Part shown: positions 18,907 to 26,487 of the stretch, one piece after another
Layout: each line of letters opens with the position of its first letter
How positions within the stretch are numbered: position 1 is the stretch's first letter
Source: Morganella psychrotolerans
Lineage (GTDB): Bacteria > Pseudomonadota > Gammaproteobacteria > Enterobacterales > Enterobacteriaceae
Assembly: GCF_001676155.1 (NCBI RefSeq)
Contig: NZ_LZEW01000001.1
Coordinates: forward strand, 434,001 to 498,000
Reading direction: 5' to 3'
DNA: 64,000 nucleotides
Translations under genes and position numbers: made by a program
Notes under the pieces: model-generated
What the model saw: the letters and a program-made list of their open reading frames with translations, nothing else
What the model was told of the DNA's origin: nothing
The model's database searches: none

Positions 18907-19043
18907 TGTTAATTTGATTTTTGCGTTACACGCCCTGAATTGGTTTAGCTGTTACTGAAAACCGCCTGTCTTATCTGAATGCAGATTCTGTTTGTTACTG
19001 TTCCTCCGTATAGTCTGGCTGCGGCTGTTATAAGATCCTCACT

Positions 19044-19087
19044 ATTGCTTTACACCTATATTGCTTTACAGCGATATAGCTTATAAT
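19044..19087 (+). promoter_or_regulatory. Promoter/operator region of the toxin-antitoxin pair
   Basis: It holds two direct repeats ATTGCTTTACA (19044-19054, 19060-19070), an inverted pair CTATAT/ATATAG (19056-19079) and a TATAAT -10-like box (19082-19087). This layout fits autorepression by the antitoxin, which is the rule for HigBA-like modules. Binding is inferred. Confidence 0.55.
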
Positions 19088-19108
19088 CTATATTAGTGAG
19101 GATGCACT

Positions 19109-19462
19109 GTGTGGACGATTGTGACGACGGATACGTTTACTGCGTGGCTTGCCGTGCAACATAAATCAGATCGTGCTGCTGTACTGGCGGCGATGCTTGT
19201 ATTACAGGTTCAGGGGCCGGGATTATCGCGCCCCTACAGTGACACCATTAAAGGTTCACTGTACATGAATATGAAAGAGTTGCGGATCCAAAGCAGGGGT
19301 GAACCGATACGGGCATTTTATGCATTTGATCCCGGACGCCGTGGCGTTTTATTGTGTGCCGGTAATAAAACCGGAAATGAAAAACGATTCTATGCACAGA
19401 TGATTGCGCAGGCAGATCGGGAGTTCACTGACTGGCTGAATGCACTAAAGAACAGGAGGTAA
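19109..19462 (+). CDS. RelE/HigB-like type II toxin (Gp49 family)
   Basis: A 117-residue protein of the HigB/Gp49-like toxin family, with 'GSLYMNMKELRIQSRGEPIRAFYAFDP' followed by 'LLCAGNKTGNEKRFY', the usual core of RelE-fold mRNA interferases. Positively charged residues in this core are the expected catalytic groups. GTG start with AGGA upstream. The toxin precedes the antitoxin, as in higBA, and is separated from it by only 2 bp. The family normally cleaves mRNA at the ribosome; activity here is inferred. Confidence 0.85.
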   Translation: MWTIVTTDTFTAWLAVQHKSDRAAVLAAMLVLQVQGPGLSRPYSDTIKGSLYMNMKELRIQSRGEPIRAFYAFDPGRRGVLLCAGNKTGNEKRFYAQMIAQADREFTDWLNALKNRR

Positions 19463-19464
19463 AG

Positions 19465-19767
19465 ATGGGGAAATCACTGGAGCAACTGCTTGCAGATGAA
19501 ACACCTGAAGTGGTCGCTGATGCAAAAGCGATGGCAACAGAGATATTGCTTAATATCCACCTTGCGCAGTTGCGGGAGCGGGTACAAAAAACCCAGGTGG
19601 AAATGGCACAGGCGCTGGGAATCAAGCAACCAACGGTTGCCGGAATGGAAAAACCGGGGCGTGACCTGAAATTATCGACACTCAGACGCTATGTTGATGC
19701 GATAGGCGGTAAACTGAATATTGATATTGAACTGCCGGATGGTTCACATCATACATTTATAGTGTGA
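19465..19767 (+). CDS. XRE-family antitoxin (HigA-like)
   Basis: A 100-residue protein with a helix-turn-helix at about residues 35-75 ('VEMAQALGIKQPTVAGMEKPG', 'LSTLRRYVDAIGGKL'). This is the HTH_3/HigA type found in RelE/HigB modules. It should neutralise the upstream toxin and repress the shared promoter, where direct and inverted repeats are visible. AGGAGG lies just before the ATG, overlapping the toxin's last codons. Confidence 0.87.
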   Translation: MGKSLEQLLADETPEVVADAKAMATEILLNIHLAQLRERVQKTQVEMAQALGIKQPTVAGMEKPGRDLKLSTLRRYVDAIGGKLNIDIELPDGSHHTFIV

Positions 19768-19905
19768 AAAATAAGGGATTTACTAATAGATCCGGACAGG
19801 AACGCAGGGTAAATTAATACAGGACAATGATGTGACATTGACCTGACGGGAACGGAACAGCGACAGCGTAATATCCCGTCATTACATTAAAAACAAGGAG
19901 TTACT

Positions 19906-20322
19906 ATGAATTACCATTGCCAGGAAGGCGCGGTTACCCTGCCGGTTTCAGATTATCTGGACAGCAGTGTTCATATTCTGAAGTTTCCGTCTCTGGATGC
20001 CACACTGACACTCACCCGTGACCGCCTTGCGCAGGAGCAAACCGCCGCAGAGTATCTCACCGCACAAATCACGCTGTTACAGCAGAATATGACACTTCAC
20101 GGGCTGACAGAGTTTATGTCGTTTCATACTGTTGAACAGATAGCCGGTACTGAATTTTATTGTGAGCCGGAGCAGCAGGGAATGCATCTTTATCAGTATG
20201 TTGCCGCATATGATTTGACCAGTTCATTACTGGTTATGACCTATTGCCAGATCCGCCCGTTTACGGATGTGGATTTACAGCACTGGCAGACACTGAAACT
20301 GAATTTTGCCCGCAGACCGTAA
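19906..20322 (+). CDS. DcrB/DUF1795 family protein (EagR-like)
   Basis: A 138-residue soluble protein matching the DcrB/DUF1795 fold: 'YHCQEGAVTLPVSDYLDSSVHIL', 'ATLTLTRDRLAQEQTAAEYLTAQI', 'PFTDVDLQHWQTLKLNF' (each a partial block). Family members include EagR chaperones, which load N-terminal transmembrane segments of type VI Rhs/Tse6-type effectors. No Rhs, VgrG or other T6SS gene is in the window, so it is an orphan here and its client is unknown. AAGGAG precedes the ATG. It ends at the terminator shared with the first tRNA-Asn. Confidence 0.72.
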   Translation: MNYHCQEGAVTLPVSDYLDSSVHILKFPSLDATLTLTRDRLAQEQTAAEYLTAQITLLQQNMTLHGLTEFMSFHTVEQIAGTEFYCEPEQQGMHLYQYVAAYDLTSSLLVMTYCQIRPFTDVDLQHWQTLKLNFARRP

Positions 20323-20325
20323 AGC

Positions 20326-20353
20326 AAAAAGCCCGCTCATTGAGCGGGCTTTT
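20326..20353. terminator. Terminator between DUF1795 gene and tRNA-Asn 1
   Basis: AAAAGCCCGCTCA / TGAGCGGGCTTTT, symmetrical, so it serves both the upstream + gene and the - strand tRNA. Confidence 0.9.
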
Positions 20354-20359
20354 AAAATG

Positions 20360-20435
20360 TGGCTCCTCCAGCTGGACTTGAACCAGCGACATACGGATTA
20401 ACAGTCCGGCGTTCTACCAACTGAACTATGGAGGA
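20360..20435 (-). tRNA. tRNA-Asn (anticodon GTT), copy 1
   Basis: 76 nt with encoded CCA. The acceptor stem TCCTCCA/TGGAGGA, T-arm GCTGG..CCAGC and anticodon GTT in the loop CTGTTAA are intact. Position 27 is C facing U43, a mismatch at the base of the anticodon stem, whereas copy 2 has G27. Terminator directly follows. Confidence 0.97.
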
Positions 20436-20643
20436 AGCGTGTTCTCTGTGAGAACGGGGTGGATAATAATGCGGACCGGGAGGATTGTCAAAGCGAAAAT
20501 CACAGAAGATGTTCTGTTTGCCGGACTTCTGAGCATAGCGGTGGAATAATCATCAAAATCACGGTGTTAACACTGATGAAGGGGGCATTTCTGTATTTTT
20601 CAGGGATGATTTTGTGGTGACAGAAGGAGGAATATAACAGACG

Positions 20644-20674
20644 AAAAAAAAACCTGCTCATTGAGCAGGCTTCT
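20644..20674 (-). terminator. Terminator of tRNA-Asn 2
   Basis: CCTGCTCA / TGAGCAGG stem with a long A-run on the left, which is a U tract in the minus transcript. Confidence 0.85.
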
Positions 20675-20680
20675 TAAATG

Positions 20681-20756
20681 TGGCTCCTCCAGCTGGACTT
20701 GAACCAGCGACATACGGATTAACAGTCCGCCGTTCTACCGACTGAACTATGGAGGA
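20681..20756 (-). tRNA. tRNA-Asn (anticodon GTT), copy 2
   Basis: 76 nt with encoded CCA and anticodon GTT. It differs from copies 1 and 3 at the D-loop (C for T) and at position 27 (G for C), where it has the E. coli-like G27-U43 pair. Confidence 0.97.
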
Positions 20757-20970
20757 AGCGAGTTCTCTGTGAGAACGGGGTGAATCATAGCGGGGTGATG
20801 CCGGGTTGTAAAGGACAAAATGCAAAAAAATGTCTGAGTGGTCAAGGGGTGAGCGATTTAATGTAATTTCGCTTGTCGCCTGCAGGCATCCGGGATTATT
20901 CAGCGTATATCAGGTAAAAAAAGAGAGAAAACGGGTGTTATTAATCCGGATGATGCCAGTGGCAGAATGC

Positions 20971-20998
20971 AAAAAGCCCGCTCATTGAGCGGGCTTTT
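20971..20998 (-). terminator. Terminator of tRNA-Asn 3
   Basis: AAAAGCCCGCTCA / TGAGCGGGCTTTT, near-identical to the first tRNA terminator. Confidence 0.9.
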
Positions 20999-21003
20999 AA
21001 ATG

Positions 21004-21079
21004 TGGCTCCTCCAGCTGGACTTGAACCAGCGACATACGGATTAACAGTCCGGCGTTCTACCAACTGAACTATGGAGGA
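21004..21079 (-). tRNA. tRNA-Asn (anticodon GTT), copy 3
   Basis: 76 nt, identical in sequence to copy 1, with encoded CCA. The three copies lie 321-323 bp apart on the same strand, each with its own flanking GTTCTC-type leader and terminator, suggesting unequal duplication. Confidence 0.97.
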
Positions 21080-21209
21080 AGCGTTGTTCCCTTGGGAACG
21101 AGGCGCATATTAGCGGGGCGCCTGCGTTGTGTCAATGGGGAAAAATCAAATTTGCACTGTTTGCTCATCAAGTGAACGCTATGAACAAAAAAGTCGCATA
21201 AACAGCGGG

Positions 21210-21719
21210 TTAAGCCGCACCTTTCATCCAGTGAGAGGCTTGTTTTTCCGGGTGTTTCTCCGGATAGGCAATAAGGAACAGATCATAAAAAGAAAGATCG
21301 TTTTTTGTTTCGTTAGTGCGGCGGATGTCTTGTTTAAGGCTGTCACTAACCTGTGGATGTGACAGTAAGGCATTAATCGTCTCCGGCGGGACAATCTCAC
21401 TGACAAACCATTCGCCGTTATAGCACACGCGTAAATCCAGAACGCCGATGTCCGCGAAGTGATAGACAGGCTTGATTTCAAAGAGCAGCACTGCGGCCAT
21501 GACCAGAAACAGGGCACTGAAACCAAGCAGCCAATAAAATCCGAAGTATGGCGCGTAATAAATAAGAACACCCAAAAAGAGATAGGACACTACCATTGCC
21601 AGGCACAAAAAAGGGTATGTGCGCAGAAAATGGCTGTTAAAACGGGGTTTTCCGTCCCGTTTTTCGCGCTGATTAATCGTATCAAGCGCGCTGGTAATAA
21701 GCGATTTGACGATATCCAT
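21210..21719 (-). CDS. ylaC: YlaC family inner-membrane protein
   Basis: A 169-residue protein of the YlaC family (E. coli YlaC 156). Conserved blocks are 'INQREKRDGKPRF' near the N-terminus, two hydrophobic segments (about residues 35-85, 'LAMVVSYLFLGVLIYY' and 'LLGFSALFLVMAAVLLF') and 'DIGVLDLRVCYNGEWFVS' with 'LSFYDLFLIA' in the cytoplasmic part. The function of the family is not established. The start at 21719 has AGAGG upstream. It appears monocistronic. Confidence 0.85.
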   Translation of the reverse strand: MDIVKSLITSALDTINQREKRDGKPRFNSHFLRTYPFLCLAMVVSYLFLGVLIYYAPYFGFYWLLGFSALFLVMAAVLLFEIKPVYHFADIGVLDLRVCYNGEWFVSEIVPPETINALLSHPQVSDSLKQDIRRTNETKNDLSFYDLFLIAYPEKHPEKQASHWMKGAA

Positions 21720-21752
21720 ATAGTGGCCTCTGAAGATACTTTTATGATACAT

Positions 21753-22173
21753 TATATTAACATAACCCTGTTCCGGCAGAGTAGATCAGTTATCTTATTT
21801 GTCCTGGCGAAGTGTTATGATTGCGGGTCAAATAAGAATAATCCTAACCCCGTAAAAAATGTGATACACAGCACTTAATTGACTGAAATTGCAAAAAATA
21901 ATCAGAATGAAAACAGATAAATATGAGCTTATTCACTTTTTACAGAAATTGTCCCGATAAATCAGTTGCTATTCAGTGTCTGCCATGAGTTAATGTTTGC
22001 GGCCCGATAAAAAGAGCAGCTTTATGTATGACAACTGAGTTTGAGCGTGTAGTTGAGTGTTATCCTGGATAGCCTTTGACCGTTTCATCTGCTGTGTGCC
22101 TCCATTTAGTTTTTGCTTCCGGCCAGTACCTGCCAATATGGCAATGCATTTATTATATATATAGGAAAGACAC
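21753..22173. other. Intergenic region and long leader of the cold-shock gene
   Basis: About 420 bp without a gene, separating ylaC (-) and the csp gene (+) and so holding both promoters. A long leader is typical of csp mRNAs, whose structure regulates translation. No specific cold-box was identified with confidence. Confidence 0.6.
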
Positions 22174-22386
22174 ATGTCTGACAAAATGAAAGGTCAAGTT
22201 AAGTGGTTTAACGAATCTAAAGGCTTTGGTTTCATCACTCCGGCTGATGGTAGCAAAGATGTTTTCGTACACTTCTCTGCCATTCAGGGCGCAGGTTTCA
22301 AAACCCTGGGCGAAGGCCAAGCAGTAGAATTCACCATCGAGAATGGTGCTAAAGGCCCGGCTGCAGCTAACGTAACTCCGCTGTAA
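22174..22386 (+). CDS. Cold-shock protein, CspC/CspE type
   Basis: A 70-residue OB-fold protein with RNP1 'KGFGFI' and RNP2 'VFVHFSAI' motifs. Sequence is equally close to E. coli CspC and CspE ('[20 protein letters not shown]'), so neither name is assigned. It binds single-stranded RNA and acts as an antiterminator or RNA chaperone. AGGAAAG precedes the ATG, and a strong terminator follows. Confidence 0.95.
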   Translation: MSDKMKGQVKWFNESKGFGFITPADGSKDVFVHFSAIQGAGFKTLGEGQAVEFTIENGAKGPAAANVTPL

Positions 22387-22408
22387 GATATAGCCAAACC
22401 AAATTCCA

Positions 22409-22439
22409 AGCCTGCCATGTAAGTGGCGGGCTTTTTTTT
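22409..22439 (+). terminator. Terminator of the csp gene
   Basis: AGCCTGCCA / TGGCGGGCT stem (one G-U pair) followed by eight T. Confidence 0.92.
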
Positions 22440-22486
22440 CGTCCGTTTTTTTGTTTCATTATCCGAAACAGGGCACAAAGGGGCAC

Positions 22487-22684
22487 ATGATGCAGATAAA
22501 TGACACTGTGTATGTCAAAACGGACTCAGATGTTCCGCGTGAAGGTAAGATCTTACTGATTGAACCTTTTAGTGAAGGCATTATGTATCTGGTTTCATTG
22601 CCGGAATATCCCGGAGGTATCTGGTTTTTTAACGAGAAAGAAGGGGGGGATGGTGTATTTGTAACGCCGGGTAATGATATCTGA
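22487..22684 (+). CDS. dsrB: DsrB family protein
   Basis: A 65-residue protein matching E. coli DsrB (62): 'VNDRVTVKTD'-like N-terminus here as '[14 protein letters not shown]', then '[21 protein letters not shown]' in parts and '[13 protein letters not shown]'. In E. coli dsrB is controlled by RpoS and H-NS; its function is unknown. ATG at 22487 has AAAGGGG upstream; a second ATG follows directly. Confidence 0.87.
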   Translation: MMQINDTVYVKTDSDVPREGKILLIEPFSEGIMYLVSLPEYPGGIWFFNEKEGGDGVFVTPGNDI

Positions 22685-22690
22685 CTTTAC

Positions 22691-22858
22691 TTACTTTACC
22701 CGCCAACCTATACTCCGTGCATTAATTTTAAGCAGAGGATCCGGATTTGGACAGTTGCAGTGACGACACATTGTAGTAATCCGGCCCGCGTTCCCTTCTG
22801 AAACTGCCTGCCGGAACCCCGGCGGCGGTGCATTGTTATCATGTACTGCAACAATCAC
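22691..22858 (-). CDS. Small Cys-containing protein, 55 residues, unrecognised
   Basis: A 56-codon frame on the minus strand between dsrB and mgtC. GTG at 22858 is preceded by AAAGGAG at an ideal 7-nt spacing, one of the best ribosome sites in the window. The product starts MIVAVHDNNAPPPGF, contains a CRHCNCP cluster (Cys31, Cys34, Cys36) that could bind metal, and ends in a basic tail (..RSIGWRVK). No family was recognised. It is divergent from mgtC and convergent with dsrB. The strong start context and CxxCxC motif argue for a real gene, but coding status needs conservation data. Confidence 0.6.
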   Translation of the reverse strand: MIVAVHDNNAPPPGFRQAVSEGNAGRITTMCRHCNCPNPDPLLKINARSIGWRVK

Positions 22859-22904
22859 GTGTGATCTCCTTTAAAGGGGGGACTCACCGGTAAAGGTATG
22901 CAGC

Positions 22905-22946
22905 ATGTTCATTATTTTCCATACACTCTTTCCTCCCGGTAACTGA
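22905..22946 (+). CDS. Possible 13-codon leader peptide upstream of mgtC
   Basis: ATG with AAAGG 8 nt upstream, encoding MFIIFHTLFPPGN and a stop. The Pro-Pro pair recalls proline-containing leader peptides (mgtL, mgtP) that couple Mg2+ or proline supply to mgt gene expression in Salmonella. It is followed by a hairpin next to the mgtC ribosome site. Its size makes chance likely. Confidence 0.3.
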   Translation: MFIIFHTLFPPGN

Positions 22947-22982
22947 GCAGAAATTTCCGTTATTTTCCCTTTTTCTGTTTGA

Positions 22983-23011
22983 ACACCTGACGTCATTACG
23001 TCATACAGGTG
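22983..23011 (+). promoter_or_regulatory. Hairpin abutting the mgtC ribosome-binding site
   Basis: CACCTG...CAGGTG with an inner TGACGT/ACGTCA pairing; the right arm runs into the GGAGG of mgtC. It could control access to the ribosome site. Role inferred. Confidence 0.5.
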
Positions 23012-23020
23012 GAGGTTACT

Positions 23021-23716
23021 ATGTTTGCAATTCCTTATTTACTGAATTTACTTGCCGCACTTGCACTCGGTGCATTAATTGGTGCAGAACGCCAGTGGCG
23101 TCAGCGCATGGCCGGGCTGCGGACCAATGCTCTGGTCGCAATTGGCGCCACTGTTTTTATTTTAAGCTCTGTCAGTGCCTCACCGGACAGCCCCGGCAGG
23201 ATCGCGGCGCAAATTGTCTCCGGTATCGGGTTTTTAGGTGCCGGCGTCATTATGCGTGAAGGTATGAATATCCGCGGATTAAACACGGCGGCGACATTGT
23301 GGTGTTCCGCAGGGATTGGTGTGTTGTGCGGATTAGGAGAGTTCACTATTGCCGCGACAGCCACGCTGGTTATTTTATGCGCGAATATTTTGTTGCGGGA
23401 GGCTGCTCTGAGAATTAATGCACAGCCAAAAAGCCAGGCTACAGACCTGGTGCAGAACTATAAAATTCGTGTTACCTGTCATGAAAAAGATGAAATTTTA
23501 GTCCGTACTGTCATTTTACAGGCTCTGAATGGGTTACATGTCCGTCTTAAATCACTCAGTAGTGCGGACATTCAACAGGGATTACTGGAGGTCTGTGCTG
23601 AAGTTGAGGCTACACCGGCAGAGCAAAAAGAGGTGGAAGGCATCGTTTGCCGCGTCAGTCTGGAGAAAAGTGTCAGTGCAGTGAACTGGATTATTTCATC
23701 AGAGCAACCTGTCTGA
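23021..23716 (+). CDS. mgtC: MgtC/SapB family membrane protein
   Basis: A 231-residue protein, the same length as Salmonella MgtC. The N-terminal membrane domain has the signature 'LGALIGAERQWRQRMAGLRTN' (in parts) and 'GFLGAGVIMREG...IRGLNTAATLW'; the C-terminal 90 residues form the ACT-like cytosolic domain. MgtC supports growth in low Mg2+ and inside phagocytes in Salmonella, and acts on F-ATPase and phosphate uptake. GGAGG at 7 nt decides the start at 23021. No mgtB follows, so it is a solo mgtC. Confidence 0.88.
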   Translation: MFAIPYLLNLLAALALGALIGAERQWRQRMAGLRTNALVAIGATVFILSSVSASPDSPGRIAAQIVSGIGFLGAGVIMREGMNIRGLNTAATLWCSAGIGVLCGLGEFTIAATATLVILCANILLREAALRINAQPKSQATDLVQNYKIRVTCHEKDEILVRTVILQALNGLHVRLKSLSSADIQQGLLEVCAEVEATPAEQKEVEGIVCRVSLEKSVSAVNWIISSEQPV

Positions 23717-23989
23717 TATTTTCGCAGGGGATTGGTGGCGGTCATTACGGCTGTCACCAATTAAAATCCGGATATTTACTTATCTGATAAGTTGTTAGCT
23801 TTATTTCGCGTATCAACAGAATATTGAAACATGGCAATAATTAATAGCGGGACAGGGATGTGATTTTATTCTTTTATTAAGAATAAAGAACTAAAAAAAA
23901 ATTCATGCAGAGGATAAACGGCGAAGTAGTGACAACGGGATCTCGTCTTCGCACAAGTGGATAAATTGCACTTTTTTTTACTATAGATA

Positions 23990-24005
23990 CGTGATTTTCA
24001 TCACA
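23990..24005. promoter_or_regulatory. CRP-like site in the flhD upstream region
   Basis: CGTGATTTTCATCACA matches TGTGA-N6-TCACA at 9 of 10 positions. CRP activates flhDC in E. coli, but here the site is 1.44 kb from flhD, so it may serve another transcript. Confidence 0.5.
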
Positions 24006-24256
24006 AAAACAGGCTGTAGATTTGGAAATTTTTCAGAAAATTTGCGCTGCATTGTGATCCGGAGCTCAAATAATGGAAATTATTCATATTATTCAGACAG
24101 AAAAAATAAAATGAAAAAAGGCTAATTTTGATCTGTGTATTATTTTGGAGATAAGCCGTTAAAAACAGCTGTCTGATGTGTGTACTAATACGGCGAATGG
24201 TTAGTCATTATCCCGTCGATTCCGATTTACTCGTCTAATTTGTAAAAACAAAAGTA

Positions 24257-24279
24257 TATAGTAACGTTTCGTTACTATA
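24257..24279. promoter_or_regulatory. Perfect 23-bp inverted repeat, operator-like
   Basis: TATAGTAACG-TTT-CGTTACTATA: 10-bp arms with no mismatch and a 3-bp spacer. The size is typical of a dimeric repressor operator; the factor is unknown. Confidence 0.6.
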
Positions 24280-25203
24280 GTCTACGGAATCATAATTCTA
24301 CTAATTTACACCCTTATGCTACATTTAATTAACGCTTTTGCTAATAGGAAAATACCGGGATTGCGATACCGGCAGGTCACAGATGTAACAAATAACAAAA
24401 AGGGACTGTTTACAGTCGGACAGGTATAGCGCGCAAGGGGCGCAAAGAGGGCACCGGATTTATAAAAGTATTGCCGGAACAGATATACGTGAGCGTATTC
24501 ACTTTTAAACGAGAAATAAATGAAGGTATAAAAATAAATAATGCTGTTTTTTATAAAAAACAGTAATTGAAACGAATATAAAAACCCCGCCAATAATTAA
24601 AAATATTAAATATTAAATTATTCTCTGAGAAAATTAAAATCAGAACCAAGCGTAAGTTAAATTAATGAATTGATATTGATGCTGTCTATTTTTTGATAAA
24701 AAACACTTAACATTGATCTCAATCCTGATCAGAAGTCATACTGTTACATTCTGTCATGACATGGCTATTATCCTGACAAAAAAAATACTAAAATGTGGCT
24801 TTAATCATGTGAAATAAGCAAAATAAGTGGTTTATACCACCATTTTAATCAAGTGCTACTGCATTATTTATTGTAATGGCGGGTTTCCGAATAAAACATT
24901 TTGATGTGGATCAATATTCTTTGTTCTGTAATGTGATTGGTGTATTGAACTCATGCCGCACGTAAAAAGAGTCGGATTTACCTGAAGATTACTGACATTT
25001 GACTTATGTGAGTTATAAGTATGGTGGCTATTTGGGATATGAAGAGACAAAATATAATAAATAGTGAAATTGTACTAATGCATGATGGGTTATTTATATC
25101 AGGGGGCTAAAAACAAACATCAGTGGCTTGAATAGTTAATTTTGTGGTGCATAATAAATCACGCCCATAAATGATATAAGCTGACCCAGACATTAAATAA
25201 GCT

Positions 25204-25228
25204 AGTACTGATTTTCATCGGTACTTTT
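25204..25228 (+). terminator. Terminator-like hairpin upstream of flhD
   Basis: AGTACTGAT / ATCGGTACT (one G-U) with a TTTC loop, followed by TTTTATTGTTT. It could end a short transcript within the flhD upstream region. Confidence 0.5.
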
Positions 25229-25447
25229 ATTGTTTACAGGTATTCCTGATATGTATTTAATTTAAGTTTACTTTTGTGTACTGCACACGCATGCCGGATA
25301 TTCATATATGGACTGACAGGTCAAACAATGGAATGAACTCCTCCGGTAATTACAATATTACTTAAAACAGGTTCTCAGGCATCACTCAAACCCCGGGTTT
25401 GTTTCTGCGCTACATTGATGCTGCTAATATTCGGAAAGGAAAAAAAA

Positions 25448-25801
25448 ATGAACCCGACGACTGATTTTCTGAAGCATATTTATGACATTAATCTCTCATA
25501 TTTACTGCTTGCCCAAAAACTTATCGCTCAGGAAAAAGCCACTGCCATGTTCCGGTTGGGTGTAAGCGACGCCATGGCAACTACATTAGCAAATCTTTCC
25601 CTCCATCAATTAGTCAAATTAGCAGAAACTAACCAGCTAATCTGTCAGTTCAGATTTGAAAACAGCGAAACGATTGAACGACTCACACGCGATTCCCGCG
25701 TGGATGAACTACAACAAATTCACACCGGAATTTTACTGTCAACCCGCCTGTTACAAACACATGGCGCGGGTGACTCTGACTCACATGCAAGAAAAAGATA
25801 A
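25448..25801 (+). CDS. flhD: FlhD flagellar master regulator subunit
   Basis: A 117-residue protein homologous throughout to E. coli FlhD ('[19 protein letters not shown]', '[38 protein letters not shown]' in parts). With FlhC it forms the FlhD4C2 complex that activates class 2 flagellar promoters with sigma-70. ATG at 25448 follows GGAAAGGA and an A-run. flhC follows after 5 bp. It is transcribed from an unusually long upstream region. Confidence 0.95.
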   Translation: MNPTTDFLKHIYDINLSYLLLAQKLIAQEKATAMFRLGVSDAMATTLANLSLHQLVKLAETNQLICQFRFENSETIERLTRDSRVDELQQIHTGILLSTRLLQTHGAGDSDSHARKR

Positions 25802-25806
25802 GTATC

Positions 25807-26388
25807 ATGGCTGAAAAAAGTATCATCAAAGAGGCTCAGGATATCCGTCTCGCGATGGAATTAATCACTCTGGGTGCCCGTCTTCAGATGTTGGAAAGTG
25901 AAACACAAATCAGCCGGGGACGACTGATTCGGTTATACAAAGAGCTGCGGGGTTGCCCGCCGCCGAAAGGCATGCTGCCGTTTTCGACAGACTGGTTTAT
26001 GACCTGGGAACAAAATATTCATGCTTCCATGTTTTATAACGCTTACCAGTTTTTAATGAACAGCGACCAGTGCACCGGAGTTGACGTGATAGTAAAGGCT
26101 TACCGGCTTTACCTGGAGCAGTGCCCGCCAGCGCCCGGTGAGGACCCTTTGCTGGCGCTGACCCGTGCATGGACTCTGGTCCGGTTTGTGGACAGCGGTA
26201 TGTTGCAATGCTCTGTCTGCTTCGGGTGCAAAGGCTCATTTATCACCTATGCACACATCCCTGAAAACAGTTTTACCTGTAGTCTGTGTCAGCCTCCGTC
26301 ACGGGCAATAAAAAAACGTAAACTTTCCGCTCATCCCGCCGATATTACGCTATATCGACAGGATGGCATTGCCAAAGCGGTAATGTGA
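25807..26388 (+). CDS. flhC: FlhC flagellar master regulator subunit
   Basis: A 193-residue FlhC with the zinc-binding cysteine cluster '[11 protein letters not shown]' and 'FTCSLCQPP' near residues 137-160. It provides most of the DNA contact in FlhD4C2. A hairpin (ACAGGCAAA/TTTGCCTGT) lies 18 bp downstream, before motA, and may act as a weak terminator or processing site. Confidence 0.95.
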   Translation: MAEKSIIKEAQDIRLAMELITLGARLQMLESETQISRGRLIRLYKELRGCPPPKGMLPFSTDWFMTWEQNIHASMFYNAYQFLMNSDQCTGVDVIVKAYRLYLEQCPPAPGEDPLLALTRAWTLVRFVDSGMLQCSVCFGCKGSFITYAHIPENSFTCSLCQPPSRAIKKRKLSAHPADITLYRQDGIAKAVM

Positions 26389-26405
26389 TTGGATTGATTT
26401 GGTAA

Positions 26406-26428
26406 ACAGGCAAATATAGTTTGCCTGT
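26406..26428 (+). terminator. Hairpin between flhC and motA
   Basis: ACAGGCAAA / TTTGCCTGT, a 9-bp perfect stem with a 5-nt loop, but followed by CCTTCC rather than a T run. Attenuation or mRNA stabilisation is as likely as termination. Confidence 0.5.
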
Positions 26429-26487
26429 CCTTCCTGAAAACTCCCTTTGACTGCCATCCGATACCTAACTGAGTGAAAGGGAATAGC

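Larger units (their letters stand above)
23717..25447. other. Long AT-rich non-coding region upstream of flhDC
   Basis: About 1.73 kb with visibly higher AT than its surroundings and no convincing gene. It contains a CRP-like site (23990), a perfect 23-bp inverted repeat (24257), a 20-bp palindrome CTGTTTTTTATAAAAAACAG (24544-24563) and a terminator-like hairpin (25204). flhDC in enteric bacteria has a long, heavily regulated upstream region, so a large control region, a long leader or an sRNA gene are all possible. Confidence 0.65.

Noticed and set aside
20326..21079. Integrative element using tRNA-Asn as attachment site
   Set aside because: No integrase gene or truncated tRNA repeat lies in the window.
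24306..24593. 95-codon minus-strand frame upstream of flhD
   Set aside because: Lies in very AT-rich sequence, has biased Phe/Tyr composition, no ribosome site and no family.
26440..26470. Sigma-28 promoter for motA
   Set aside because: TCCGATAC is present, but no acceptable -35 box lies at the right distance.
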